NCBI GenBank assembly: GCA_964420455.1
Contig: CAYQTO010000031.1
Coordinates: forward strand, 1-26,091
From: CAYQTO01 sp964420455
GTDB taxonomy: Bacteria; Sumerlaeota; Sumerlaeia; SLMS01
Length of the DNA: 26,091 bases
Direction: 5' to 3'
A program made the translations under genes and the position numbers. The notes beneath the pieces are model-generated. The model did not search any database. It saw nothing but the letters and a program-made list of their open reading frames with translations, and had not been told where the DNA came from. Below are positions 7,693 to 14,177 of this stretch, one piece after another; the stretch's first letter is position 1; each line of letters opens with the position of its first letter.

Positions 7693-8996
7693 TCCTTGCG
7701 CTTCCTTCTCCTCCGGCCCCGCCGCCAATCCCCGAGGAAGCGCTTGCCGGTCTTTTCCTTCCACGCGGTCTCGCGCCGGTCCCAGTAGAACTCCTTGAGC
7801 AGCACCCGGGTAATCGCCGCGGCCGGCACGGCCAGAATCATCCCCACCAGGCCGAAGTTCGCCCCCAGCGCCAGCGCGAACAGCACCGCCACCGGGTGGA
7901 GCTGGGCACTTTGGCCGACGATCCGCGGCTGAAACACAAAGCCCTCCAGCGTCTGCACGATCGCCACCACCACGATCACCCCGATGCCGAAAAAGATCCG
8001 CTCCTGCGTATCGCCGTAGGCATCGCTGAAGAGGACATAGAGGAGCGCGGGACCCCCGCCGGAGATCGGCCCCAGGTAGGGGATCAGGTTACCCACCCCC
8101 GCCAGGATCCCGAACAGGAGGGCGTACTCGCTCAGGCCGAGCAGATAGAACCCGACGAATGACAGAAGCCCCACGAGGAACGCCGTGATCAACATGCCAC
8201 GGATGAACCCGCCCACAGCGACGTCGACCTTGCCGAGGACGTCGAAGGTGCGCTCCTGCCAGCGCGGCGGGATCATGACCTCCATGACGTCGCGCAACTT
8301 GGAAAAGTCCAGCAGCAGGTAGATATTCACGAGGATGGCGAAGGCGAAGAAGGTGACCCCGCCGATGAGGCCGGTGACGAAGCCGTAGAAGAACTCGATG
8401 GCCTCGCCAACGATGCCGAAGCCGGAGCGGGCGGCGGAGCGGACTTCGTCGCTCCGGGCGGCCTGGGCGATCAGGTCGTCGAGGAACATGCCGCGTTCCT
8501 CGAGCTCCTGCATGAGGCGTTGGAGCCCCGTGGTGAGCGTTCCCTGGGCATCGCCCTGTTCGAGCCCGAGGAGCTGGTCGAGCCGTTCGACCTGGAGCGT
8601 GAGGAACCCCCCGAGGCCCGTCCAGGCGCGCTGGATCTGCTCGACCAGAATCGGCAGCACGAGGGCAAAAAATCCCGTCAGGGCGAGCACGAACAGGGCG
8701 TAGAGGACCAGCACGCCGCCGATCCGCGAGAGGCGGAGCTGGCGCTGGACGAAGGTCACAATCGGGTCGAAGATATACGCGAAGACCAGCCCGACAACGA
8801 ACGGCAAAGTCGTCTGCACGAGAAGGGACACCACCGGCGAGACGAGCCAGAGGGCCGTCAGCGACCCGGCCACGATCAGCATGATGCCGATGATGCGGGC
8901 GATGCGCGTCAGTTCGGGATCGAGCAGGGTCACCGCCCTCGATTGGTGGCGGGTGTCGTCGCCGGCTGTTTCTTCCGGATCCTCGGGCGGCGCCAT
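7659..8996 (-). CDS. AI-2E/PerM family membrane transporter
   Basis: A 445-residue polytopic protein with about eight transmembrane segments: two near residues 32-80, one near 100-120, and the rest in the C-terminal half. Family hallmarks are GVGNLIPYLGP and PRIVGQSAQLHPVAVLFALA followed by GLVGMILAVPAAA. A central coiled, charged region (about residues 120-190) matches the soluble loop of the family. Members include TqsA (AI-2 export), PerM and Na+/H+ antiporter-like proteins, so the substrate cannot be assigned. The start at 8996 has GAGG 8 bases upstream. The C-terminus is strongly basic (RRGRRRRKRK) and its last codons overlap the Wzt-like gene. It lies 73 bases downstream of the parvulin-like gene on the same strand, which permits co-transcription. 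Confidence 0.88.
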   Translation of the reverse strand: MAPPEDPEETAGDDTRHQSRAVTLLDPELTRIARIIGIMLIVAGSLTALWLVSPVVSLLVQTTLPFVVGLVFAYIFDPIVTFVQRQLRLSRIGGVLVLYALFVLALTGFFALVLPILVEQIQRAWTGLGGFLTLQVERLDQLLGLEQGDAQGTLTTGLQRLMQELEERGMFLDDLIAQAARSDEVRSAARSGFGIVGEAIEFFYGFVTGLIGGVTFFAFAILVNIYLLLDFSKLRDVMEVMIPPRWQERTFDVLGKVDVAVGGFIRGMLITAFLVGLLSFVGFYLLGLSEYALLFGILAGVGNLIPYLGPISGGGPALLYVLFSDAYGDTQERIFFGIGVIVVVAIVQTLEGFVFQPRIVGQSAQLHPVAVLFALALGANFGLVGMILAVPAAAITRVLLKEFYWDRRETAWKEKTGKRFLGDWRRGRRRRKRKDQGSAEESAEA

Positions 8997-9069
8997 GGGT
9001 GGACCTCGCGGATGGGGTGTCGGCCCCTGCTACATTCAGGGATTGACTGCCTTCAGAGAAAAAGGGGCG

Positions 9070-10038
9070 TCAATTCCCCACCGCCGTGGCTCCGGCGCCA
9101 TCGAGGGTGGCGAGGATCTGCTCCATGAGGGCCGCGCGGCGTTCCGCCTCGAGTTCCCGGCGGATCATTGGGGCGACCTCCTCGAGCGGCGTCACCGCCG
9201 AGGGGATGAATGCCACCTTCTGGACAAGGAACACCCCGGCCTCCGTATCCGCTATCACCACATCGCCCACGGGCATGGTGAAGGCGACTTCCTCGAGCGC
9301 GTCAATGTAGGTACCCCGGGCGAAGGGCTCGACCTCGCCGAAGTTGCTCCGGCTTTCGTGGATGCTGGCCTCCGATGCGAGGGCACGGAAGGATTCGCCG
9401 GACTCGAGGCGGGCGAGGAGCGCCTCCGCCTCCGCGACGGAGGCCACCTGAATCAGCCGTATTTCGACCATTTCCTCGGTGCGGAGGGCCTGCTGCTGGT
9501 CCTGGTAACGCGCCCTGATGTCGTCGTCGGTGACCGGGCGGCGGGCCAGTTCGTGCTGGAGCACGCGGTCCGCCACGGCGGTGCGCACGGTCTGGCGCAG
9601 TTGAACCCGGAAGGACTCGTTGGCCAGGCCCCCGGTGTCCTCGAGCCATCGCAGGAGGGCGAGTTGCTCGCGGAGGCGGGCGCGGTAGTCCTCCTCGTGG
9701 GCGGGCGACGGCTCGCGCCCCGCCAGGTAGTTCGTATAGCCGAGATCGTAGTCCGGTCGGGTGACCGAGTAGCCAAAGGCGGAGAAGGCTGGGGGGGCGG
9801 CCTCGCGTTCGCTCTGGGGAGGGATGGTCACGTCGAGCCAGAAGGCCATGCGCTCGGCGAGGTCACGGAACTCCGCGTCGACCTGGCGGGGGGTGGCGCG
9901 TTCGACCTCGTCGCGGCCGACCTCGGCAACGGGCGGGTTTTGCGCATGGCTGCAGGAGGCCACCCCGGCGACCAGAAGGCCGTGGAGCATGGTGGCCCAC
10001 GCCAGCTTCACGCTTGGTTTGTTCCCGCTGCCCGCCAT
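9070..10038 (-). CDS. Parvulin-like (PpiC/SurA-type) peptidyl-prolyl isomerase lipoprotein
   Basis: A 322-residue exported protein. The N-terminal hydrophobic stretch ends in VASC, a plausible lipobox with Cys29. The middle is a helical, SurA_N-like chaperone arm (about residues 100-190). The C-terminal part (about 190-290) follows the parvulin pattern: VEIRLIQVASVAEAEALLAR, SGESFRALASEAS, FGEVEPFARGTYIDALEEVAF, then VQKVAF. The parvulin core looks degenerate, since the usual opening RHIL is EIRLIQV and GGDLG is replaced by NFGEVE. It may therefore act as a periplasmic holding chaperone rather than an active isomerase. The family helps fold and deliver exported or outer-membrane proteins. The ATG at 10038 has CGGGAG about 9 bases upstream. 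It is 70 bases downstream of lipB on the same strand. Confidence 0.8.
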   Translation of the reverse strand: MAGSGNKPSVKLAWATMLHGLLVAGVASCSHAQNPPVAEVGRDEVERATPRQVDAEFRDLAERMAFWLDVTIPPQSEREAAPPAFSAFGYSVTRPDYDLGYTNYLAGREPSPAHEEDYRARLREQLALLRWLEDTGGLANESFRVQLRQTVRTAVADRVLQHELARRPVTDDDIRARYQDQQQALRTEEMVEIRLIQVASVAEAEALLARLESGESFRALASEASIHESRSNFGEVEPFARGTYIDALEEVAFTMPVGDVVIADTEAGVFLVQKVAFIPSAVTPLEEVAPMIRRELEAERRAALMEQILATLDGAGATAVGN

Positions 10039-10108
10039 GCTGATGGCTCCCGCAGTTTACCCGTTTGACCAACCCGTCCCAGCACTGGCGACAGAATGGC
10101 GAGAAAAA

Positions 10109-10852
10109 TCAGCCACCGGACGCCGATTCCACAGGAGGCAGGCCCACCTCGCCCGCCTCGCCCCACACGGTTCCGTAGCCGAAGAGGCTCCCCATGTTGC
10201 GCCGCAGCGCCTCCTCCACCTCCTCCCGCGACGGTGTCCCCCCACCCAGCAGCTTTTCCATCGAGCAGACCCCCCGGTCGCGAATCCCACACGGGATGAT
10301 CAACCCGAAGTGGTTCAGGTTTGTCGTCACGTTCAGCGCGAGCCCGTGGGTCGTCCACCACCGGCGCACGTGGATGCCCATGGCACAGATCTTTTCCTTT
10401 CCCACCCAGACGCCGGTGCGTCCCTCGACGCGGTAGCCCTCGAGGCCCCACTCGCCGATGGTCCGGATGACCGCCTCCTCGAGGAGCCGGAGGTATTCGT
10501 GGAGCCCGAGCTTCTCGACGCGGAGGAGGGGGTAGGCGACGATCTGGCCAGGCCCGTGGTAGGTCACCTGGCCGCCGCGATCGGTCTCGTGCACGTGGAC
10601 GCCGCGGGCCCGCAGGACCGCATCGGGCGCAACGACCTCGTTCGACGATCCCCGCCGCCCGATGGTAATCGTGGGAGGATGCTCCACGACAAGGACCAGC
10701 GGCCCGCGATTCCCCGCGATCTGTTCCGCCTGGAGCCGCCGCTGCAACTCCGCTGCCTCGCCGTAGTCGATTCGGCCGGTCCGATAAAAATGTAGGGTCT
10801 CCAAGAAAGGGGGCACCTCCTGCGTGCTGGGCGGATGATATGCAGGGTTCAT
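10109..10852 (-). CDS. lipB: Octanoyltransferase LipB (lipoate biosynthesis)
   Basis: Transfers octanoyl from acyl carrier protein to the lipoyl domains of 2-oxoacid dehydrogenases and the glycine cleavage H protein, the first step of lipoate synthesis in the cytoplasm. The signature RGGQVTYHGPGQ is at residues 92-103. The catalytic lysine is Lys154 in KEKICAMGI and the acyl-thioester cysteine is Cys188 in IIPCGI. THGLALNV is also conserved. The ATG at 10852 gives 247 residues, slightly longer than the usual 210-240 because of a proline-rich N-terminus and a short C-terminal tail. A GTG at 10924 would add 24 residues but lacks a ribosome site and any family match. No lipA is present here. It is divergent from larE across about 257 bases. 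Confidence 0.95.
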   Translation of the reverse strand: MNPAYHPPSTQEVPPFLETLHFYRTGRIDYGEAAELQRRLQAEQIAGNRGPLVLVVEHPPTITIGRRGSSNEVVAPDAVLRARGVHVHETDRGGQVTYHGPGQIVAYPLLRVEKLGLHEYLRLLEEAVIRTIGEWGLEGYRVEGRTGVWVGKEKICAMGIHVRRWWTTHGLALNVTTNLNHFGLIIPCGIRDRGVCSMEKLLGGGTPSREEVEEALRRNMGSLFGYGTVWGEAGEVGLPPVESASGG

Positions 10853-10874
10853 GCTCGCCGGGTCACCCTGCAAA

Positions 10875-10887
10875 TCGACCCGGTCGA
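10875..10887. promoter_or_regulatory. Short perfect palindrome upstream of lipB
   Basis: TCGACC and GGTCGA flank a single central C. It lies 23 bases before the chosen lipB start in the 257-base region shared with larE. That region also holds a TTGACA at 10899-10904 with no convincing -10 partner. Apart from these and low-complexity C and G runs near 10993 and 11090, I see no gene there. A regulatory role is only a possibility. Confidence 0.25.
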
Positions 10888-11109
10888 GTGAGATTTCGTT
10901 GACAATTGGAGCCGATCGACCCACGCTCAGTTCCAGAGAGCGAGGCCACCCGCTCTATGCAGCACAACGCTGCGACTTCCGATTGTGGATTCCCCCCCTT
11001 CGGAGCTCGGCGCCTCGCTCTCTTCTTCATTTTTACCGAAGTCTCCAATCGGAAGGCCCTTGCCAAGGTCCCCCTTGATCGGGCCCGGGGGGGATCCCAT
11101 AGTGTCGGC

Positions 11110-11949
11110 ATGATCGAGACTCAATTGGCCACACTTCAGGAAACAATCAGGGGCTACGGCGACCGGGTGTTGGTGGCGTTTTCCGGCGGGGTGGACTCGA
11201 CGGTGGTGGCGAAGGCCGCCCGGCTGGCGCTCGGCCGCGAGGGCGCCCTGTGCGTCGCCGCCCGTTCCGAGTCCAACACCGAGGACGATATCGACCTGTG
11301 CCGGACCATCGCCGCCGAGCACGACTTCGCCCTCGAGGTGATTGCCTACAGCGAGCTGGCGATCCCCAACTACAAGGAAAACCCGGCGAACCGATGCTAT
11401 TTCTGCAAGTCGGAGCTTTATGACCGGCTGGGGGCCCTCGCGGCGGAGCGGGATATTGCGGCGGTACTGGATGGGTCCAACGCCGACGACGCGGGGGATT
11501 ATCGCCCGGGCCTGAAGGCGGTGGCGGAACGGCGGGTCCGGTCGCCCCTGCGCGAGGCCGGCCTCGCCAAGGACGACGTTCGTGCGTTGGCGCGACACTT
11601 TGGCCTGCCGAACCATGACAAGCCGTCCTCGCCCTGCCTCAGTTCCCGAGTGCCTTATGGCCAGAAGATCACCCGGGAGAAGCTCGAGCAGGTGGCCGCC
11701 GCGGAGCAGTACCTTCGCGGGCTGGGCCTTCGCGAGTTCCGCTGTCGCCACCATGGAGAGGTGGCCCGGATCGAGGTCCCGCCGGAGCAGTTTCCGATCG
11801 TGCTCGAAAATCGCGACAAACTCCTCGCCGAGTTTCGCCGTCTCGGGTTTGTGTGGACGGCGCTCGACCTGGGCGGGTTCCGCTCCGGCAGCCTCAACGC
11901 CGTCCTCGGCCTTTCCGGCAACGGCGGCGACCCGGCCGGAGGGGCTTGA
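11110..11949 (+). CDS. larE: LarE-type ATP-dependent sacrificial sulfur transferase
   Basis: A 279-residue PP-loop ATPase. The ATP-binding SGGVDS is at residues 25-30, and NPANRCYFCKSELY and DGSNADDAGDYRPG match the family closely. PCLSSRVPYG places a cysteine at residue 176, the position of the sacrificial cysteine of Lactobacillus plantarum LarE, which donates its own sulfur to the nickel-pincer cofactor of lactate racemase and related enzymes. The ATG at 11110 begins exactly where family similarity starts, although the ribosome site is weak (a G-run about 15 bases upstream). No larB, larC or lactate-racemase gene is visible, so either they lie elsewhere or this enzyme supplies another sulfur acceptor. 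Cys96 and Cys99 (CYFC) are additional cysteines worth noting. The downstream gene cluster is also cysteine-linked, but a functional tie is only suggestive. Confidence 0.9.
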   Translation: MIETQLATLQETIRGYGDRVLVAFSGGVDSTVVAKAARLALGREGALCVAARSESNTEDDIDLCRTIAAEHDFALEVIAYSELAIPNYKENPANRCYFCKSELYDRLGALAAERDIAAVLDGSNADDAGDYRPGLKAVAERRVRSPLREAGLAKDDVRALARHFGLPNHDKPSSPCLSSRVPYGQKITREKLEQVAAAEQYLRGLGLREFRCRHHGEVARIEVPPEQFPIVLENRDKLLAEFRRLGFVWTALDLGGFRSGSLNAVLGLSGNGGDPAGGA

Positions 11950-11976
11950 CGTAACGCTTGGCCATTGGCCTTATCC
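11946..11976 (+). promoter_or_regulatory. Possible sigma-70-type promoter for the DUF1573 gene
   Basis: TTGACG at 11946-11951 overlaps the larE stop codon and is followed, after 19 bases, by TTATCC at 11971-11976. Transcription would start near 11983, leaving a leader of about 30 bases containing GGGAGG (11991-11996) before the ATG at 12013. Spacing and -10 match are imperfect. Confidence 0.3.
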
Positions 11977-12012
11977 CGTCGCGAATTTCTGGGAGGTTCC
12001 CCACCCGCCATC

Positions 12013-13134
12013 ATGCGTTTTCTGGCTTCTCTTCTCACGCTGCTGCTCGCTGCCCTGCCCGCGCTGGCCACCGCGCAACCGCTCCGCATGCCCCAGCAGC
12101 CCCGCACCGGCTTCCTCACCATCGAGCCGGCCCTGGTTGACTTTGGCGAACTCGACCAAGGCGAGAAGACCACCATCGAGTGGACCCTCCGAAACACTGG
12201 CGATCGGCCCGTGCGCATCCTGAACATCCGAACCGGATGCGGGTGCACGACCACTCGCGACGGCAACCCGACGGTTGTGGCTCCGGGAGCCGAGGAAACC
12301 CTCCGGGTGGAGTTCAATTCGGCCGGACGCGAGGGACTCCAGCAGCGCACCGTCGCCCTTCAGACTGACGACCCGATCCGGCCCGTCTATCAGGCGGCCT
12401 TCCGAGGCCACATCCACTCGCCCCTCTTCTTCGAGCCGACCGCCATCCTCTTCAACGACATCGAGCAGGGCGCCGAACACACCAAGCGCTTCTCCTTGTT
12501 CACCACCCTCGAGGGTGGACTCGACATCACCGGTTGGGAACTGACGGACGAGCGCTTCGGCGTGGAGAAGGTGGAGGAGAAGCCCTTCGAGCAAAACGGC
12601 CACGAAGGGAAGGAAATCGTGTTCGAGGTGACGGCGCCGGAGACGCTTCCCCAGGCGGACTTCCTCGCGCGGTTGCGCCTTCAATCCAACCGCGATGATA
12701 TCTACCTGCCGCAGATGCTGATCCGGGGCCGGGTGGTCGGCGACGTCGAGTTTTCGCCGAACCGGGCCTTCGCGATCGTTCGCGGCGACGATGTGACTTC
12801 CAAGACCATCCAGCTGGTGTCGAAATCCAACACGCCGTTCGAGATCGAAAGCGTGGAACTGGATCGCGAGGTCGCCATCGAGTTGGCTATCAGCGACGAG
12901 TCCAGCCCAACGAAGAAGGAACTGCTCTTCACAATCACCGGCGAGGAAGGCAAGGGCACCATCCAGGCGTCGGCGAAGGTGGGCCTCAGGCGTGAGGGCA
13001 AGGACCAGACGGTTTACCTCGAGATTCCGGTGATCGTGATCAACCGGCCGGCGGCGCGGGCGATGATCAACCGTCCGCCCTCTGCCCTGTCGACGGTCCG
13101 CGACAACGGCGCGGTCTCCACCGCCGCCCAGTAG
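12013..13134 (+). CDS. Exported DUF1573-domain protein
   Basis: A 373-residue secreted protein. A Sec-type signal peptide (MRFLASLLTLLLAALPALATA) is followed by the DUF1573 Ig-like domain: VDFGELDQGEKTTIEWTLRN then ILNIRTGCGCTT, with Cys76 and Cys78. DUF1573 is common in Bacteroidetes, planctomycete-type bacteria and relatives, and has no established function. A second, similar beta-sandwich starts near residue 145 (LFNDIEQGAEHTKRF) without the cysteines, and a third may follow near 250. The ATG at 12013 is the conservative start, but its nearest GGGAGG is 16 bases away. An in-frame TTG at 11965 would add LSRREFLGGS, which looks like a twin-arginine motif. It is followed after 11 bases by a rhodanese gene and then a MauE-like gene, an association I recognise as recurrent. 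Confidence 0.85.
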   Translation: MRFLASLLTLLLAALPALATAQPLRMPQQPRTGFLTIEPALVDFGELDQGEKTTIEWTLRNTGDRPVRILNIRTGCGCTTTRDGNPTVVAPGAEETLRVEFNSAGREGLQQRTVALQTDDPIRPVYQAAFRGHIHSPLFFEPTAILFNDIEQGAEHTKRFSLFTTLEGGLDITGWELTDERFGVEKVEEKPFEQNGHEGKEIVFEVTAPETLPQADFLARLRLQSNRDDIYLPQMLIRGRVVGDVEFSPNRAFAIVRGDDVTSKTIQLVSKSNTPFEIESVELDREVAIELAISDESSPTKKELLFTITGEEGKGTIQASAKVGLRREGKDQTVYLEIPVIVINRPAARAMINRPPSALSTVRDNGAVSTAAQ

Positions 13135-13145
13135 GACGACGCCCC

Positions 13146-13640
13146 ATGGCCGCCCGCTGGATTCTCCGCCTTGCCCTGCTCGCCGGCCTGCCAGCGCTCG
13201 TCGCCGCTGTCCAGTCCATGTCGATGCCGGTTTCCCTCCCGCCACCGCGGGAGGAAACCGCCGATGCGGCCGGTGTCACGGAGGCCGACCCCGCAGAAGC
13301 GACCGCCGCCGAGGTGGAATGGGCCCGCCAGCACTATGAGGACGGCACGGCGCTCTTCGTCGACTCGCGTCCCCTGAACCAGTTCGAGACCGGCCGCATC
13401 CCCGGGGCCTTCCCGGTCCCCTTCGAGGAAATCGCCCGTGGTGCCCCGGCGGTCCTCGACCTGTTGCCGACCGACTATCTCCTCATCATCTACTGCAGCG
13501 GCGGCGACTGCGAGTCGTCCCACTACGTCCAGACGATGCTTGGCGAGTACGGCTATACGGAGACGGCGATTTTCGAGGCCGGCTTTCCCGCATGGGTGGA
13601 CGCGGGGCTGCCTGTCGAGACCGGACCGAGCCCCTACTGA
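13146..13640 (+). CDS. Exported rhodanese-like protein with CSGGDC active loop
   Basis: A 164-residue protein with an N-terminal hydrophobic signal or anchor (about residues 4-22), then a single rhodanese domain. The fold motifs FVDSRP (substrate loop, about 71-76), GRIPGAFPVPF and the active loop YCSGGDCESSH are present, with catalytic Cys117 and a second Cys122 in the same loop. Rhodaneses carry sulfane sulfur as a cysteine persulfide; a paired cysteine could instead allow disulfide chemistry. The ATG at 13146 lies 11 bases after the DUF1573 stop and has only a weak AGGAC site, which fits translational coupling. The next gene starts two bases after its stop. The export signal places it in the periplasm or on the membrane beside its two neighbours. 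Confidence 0.87.
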   Translation: MAARWILRLALLAGLPALVAAVQSMSMPVSLPPPREETADAAGVTEADPAEATAAEVEWARQHYEDGTALFVDSRPLNQFETGRIPGAFPVPFEEIARGAPAVLDLLPTDYLLIIYCSGGDCESSHYVQTMLGEYGYTETAIFEAGFPAWVDAGLPVETGPSPY

Positions 13641-13642
13641 CC

Positions 13643-14167
13643 ATGCCCCGTTCCCTCCTGAACACTCTTCTGCTGGTGGCGCGCCTGGTGGCGGGTGGGG
13701 CGCTCCTTGTTGCCGGTGCCATCAAGCTGAGCGGCGGCCCCCTCGCCTTCGCGCTCAGCATCCGCTCCTTCGACCTTGTTCCCGACGCGCTCGCGCTGGC
13801 GTCGGCCTACTTCCTCCCTTGGTTCGAGATCGGCCTCGGCGCGGCGCTCATCGCGGGGATCTGGAACCGCGAGGCGGCCCTCCTCGCCGCCGGTGTCTAT
13901 ACGGTCTTCACCGTCGCGCTGGCGAGCGTGATCCTGCGCGGCATGGACGTCGATTGCGGGTGCTTTGGCGATTTGTTCGGCGGGTCCACGGTCAGTTGGA
14001 TGACGATTGCGCGAAACGGAATCTTTGTCGCGGCGTCGCTCGCGGTGCTCGTCCTTGGCGGCGGTGACTGGGCGGTGGAACGCGAACCGGCCGGGGAGGA
14101 TTCCCAAACGCAGGTTCCGGAGCACGGGGTCGGCCCCTCCGCCGAGGTGCCGGGCCAGCCCCGCTGA
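13643..14167 (+). CDS. MauE/DoxX-like membrane protein with DCGCFG motif
   Basis: A 174-residue protein with four transmembrane segments (about residues 8-28, 50-72, 76-98 and 120-140). The loop between the third and fourth holds DCGCFGD with Cys105 and Cys107, the hallmark of the MauE branch, which in methylamine-utilising bacteria supports disulfide formation or maturation of an exported enzyme. The C-terminal 35 residues are polar and disordered-looking. It begins two bases after the rhodanese stop, so the DUF1573, rhodanese and MauE-like genes form a tight unit. Inference: electrons or sulfur may pass between the periplasmic cysteine pairs of these three proteins. No MauD or methylamine dehydrogenase genes are present, so a methylamine role is unlikely. 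Confidence 0.85.
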   Translation: MPRSLLNTLLLVARLVAGGALLVAGAIKLSGGPLAFALSIRSFDLVPDALALASAYFLPWFEIGLGAALIAGIWNREAALLAAGVYTVFTVALASVILRGMDVDCGCFGDLFGGSTVSWMTIARNGIFVAASLAVLVLGGGDWAVEREPAGEDSQTQVPEHGVGPSAEVPGQPR

Positions 14168-14177
14168 CGCCCCTCCC

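Noticed and set aside
10109..10924. GTG start at 10924 for lipB
   Set aside because: It adds 24 residues without family similarity or a ribosome site, and occupies most of the promoter region shared with larE.
12180..12368. Short frames inside the DUF1573, rhodanese and MauE-like genes
   Set aside because: All are low-complexity Arg/Pro/Ser translations in alternative frames of well-supported genes.
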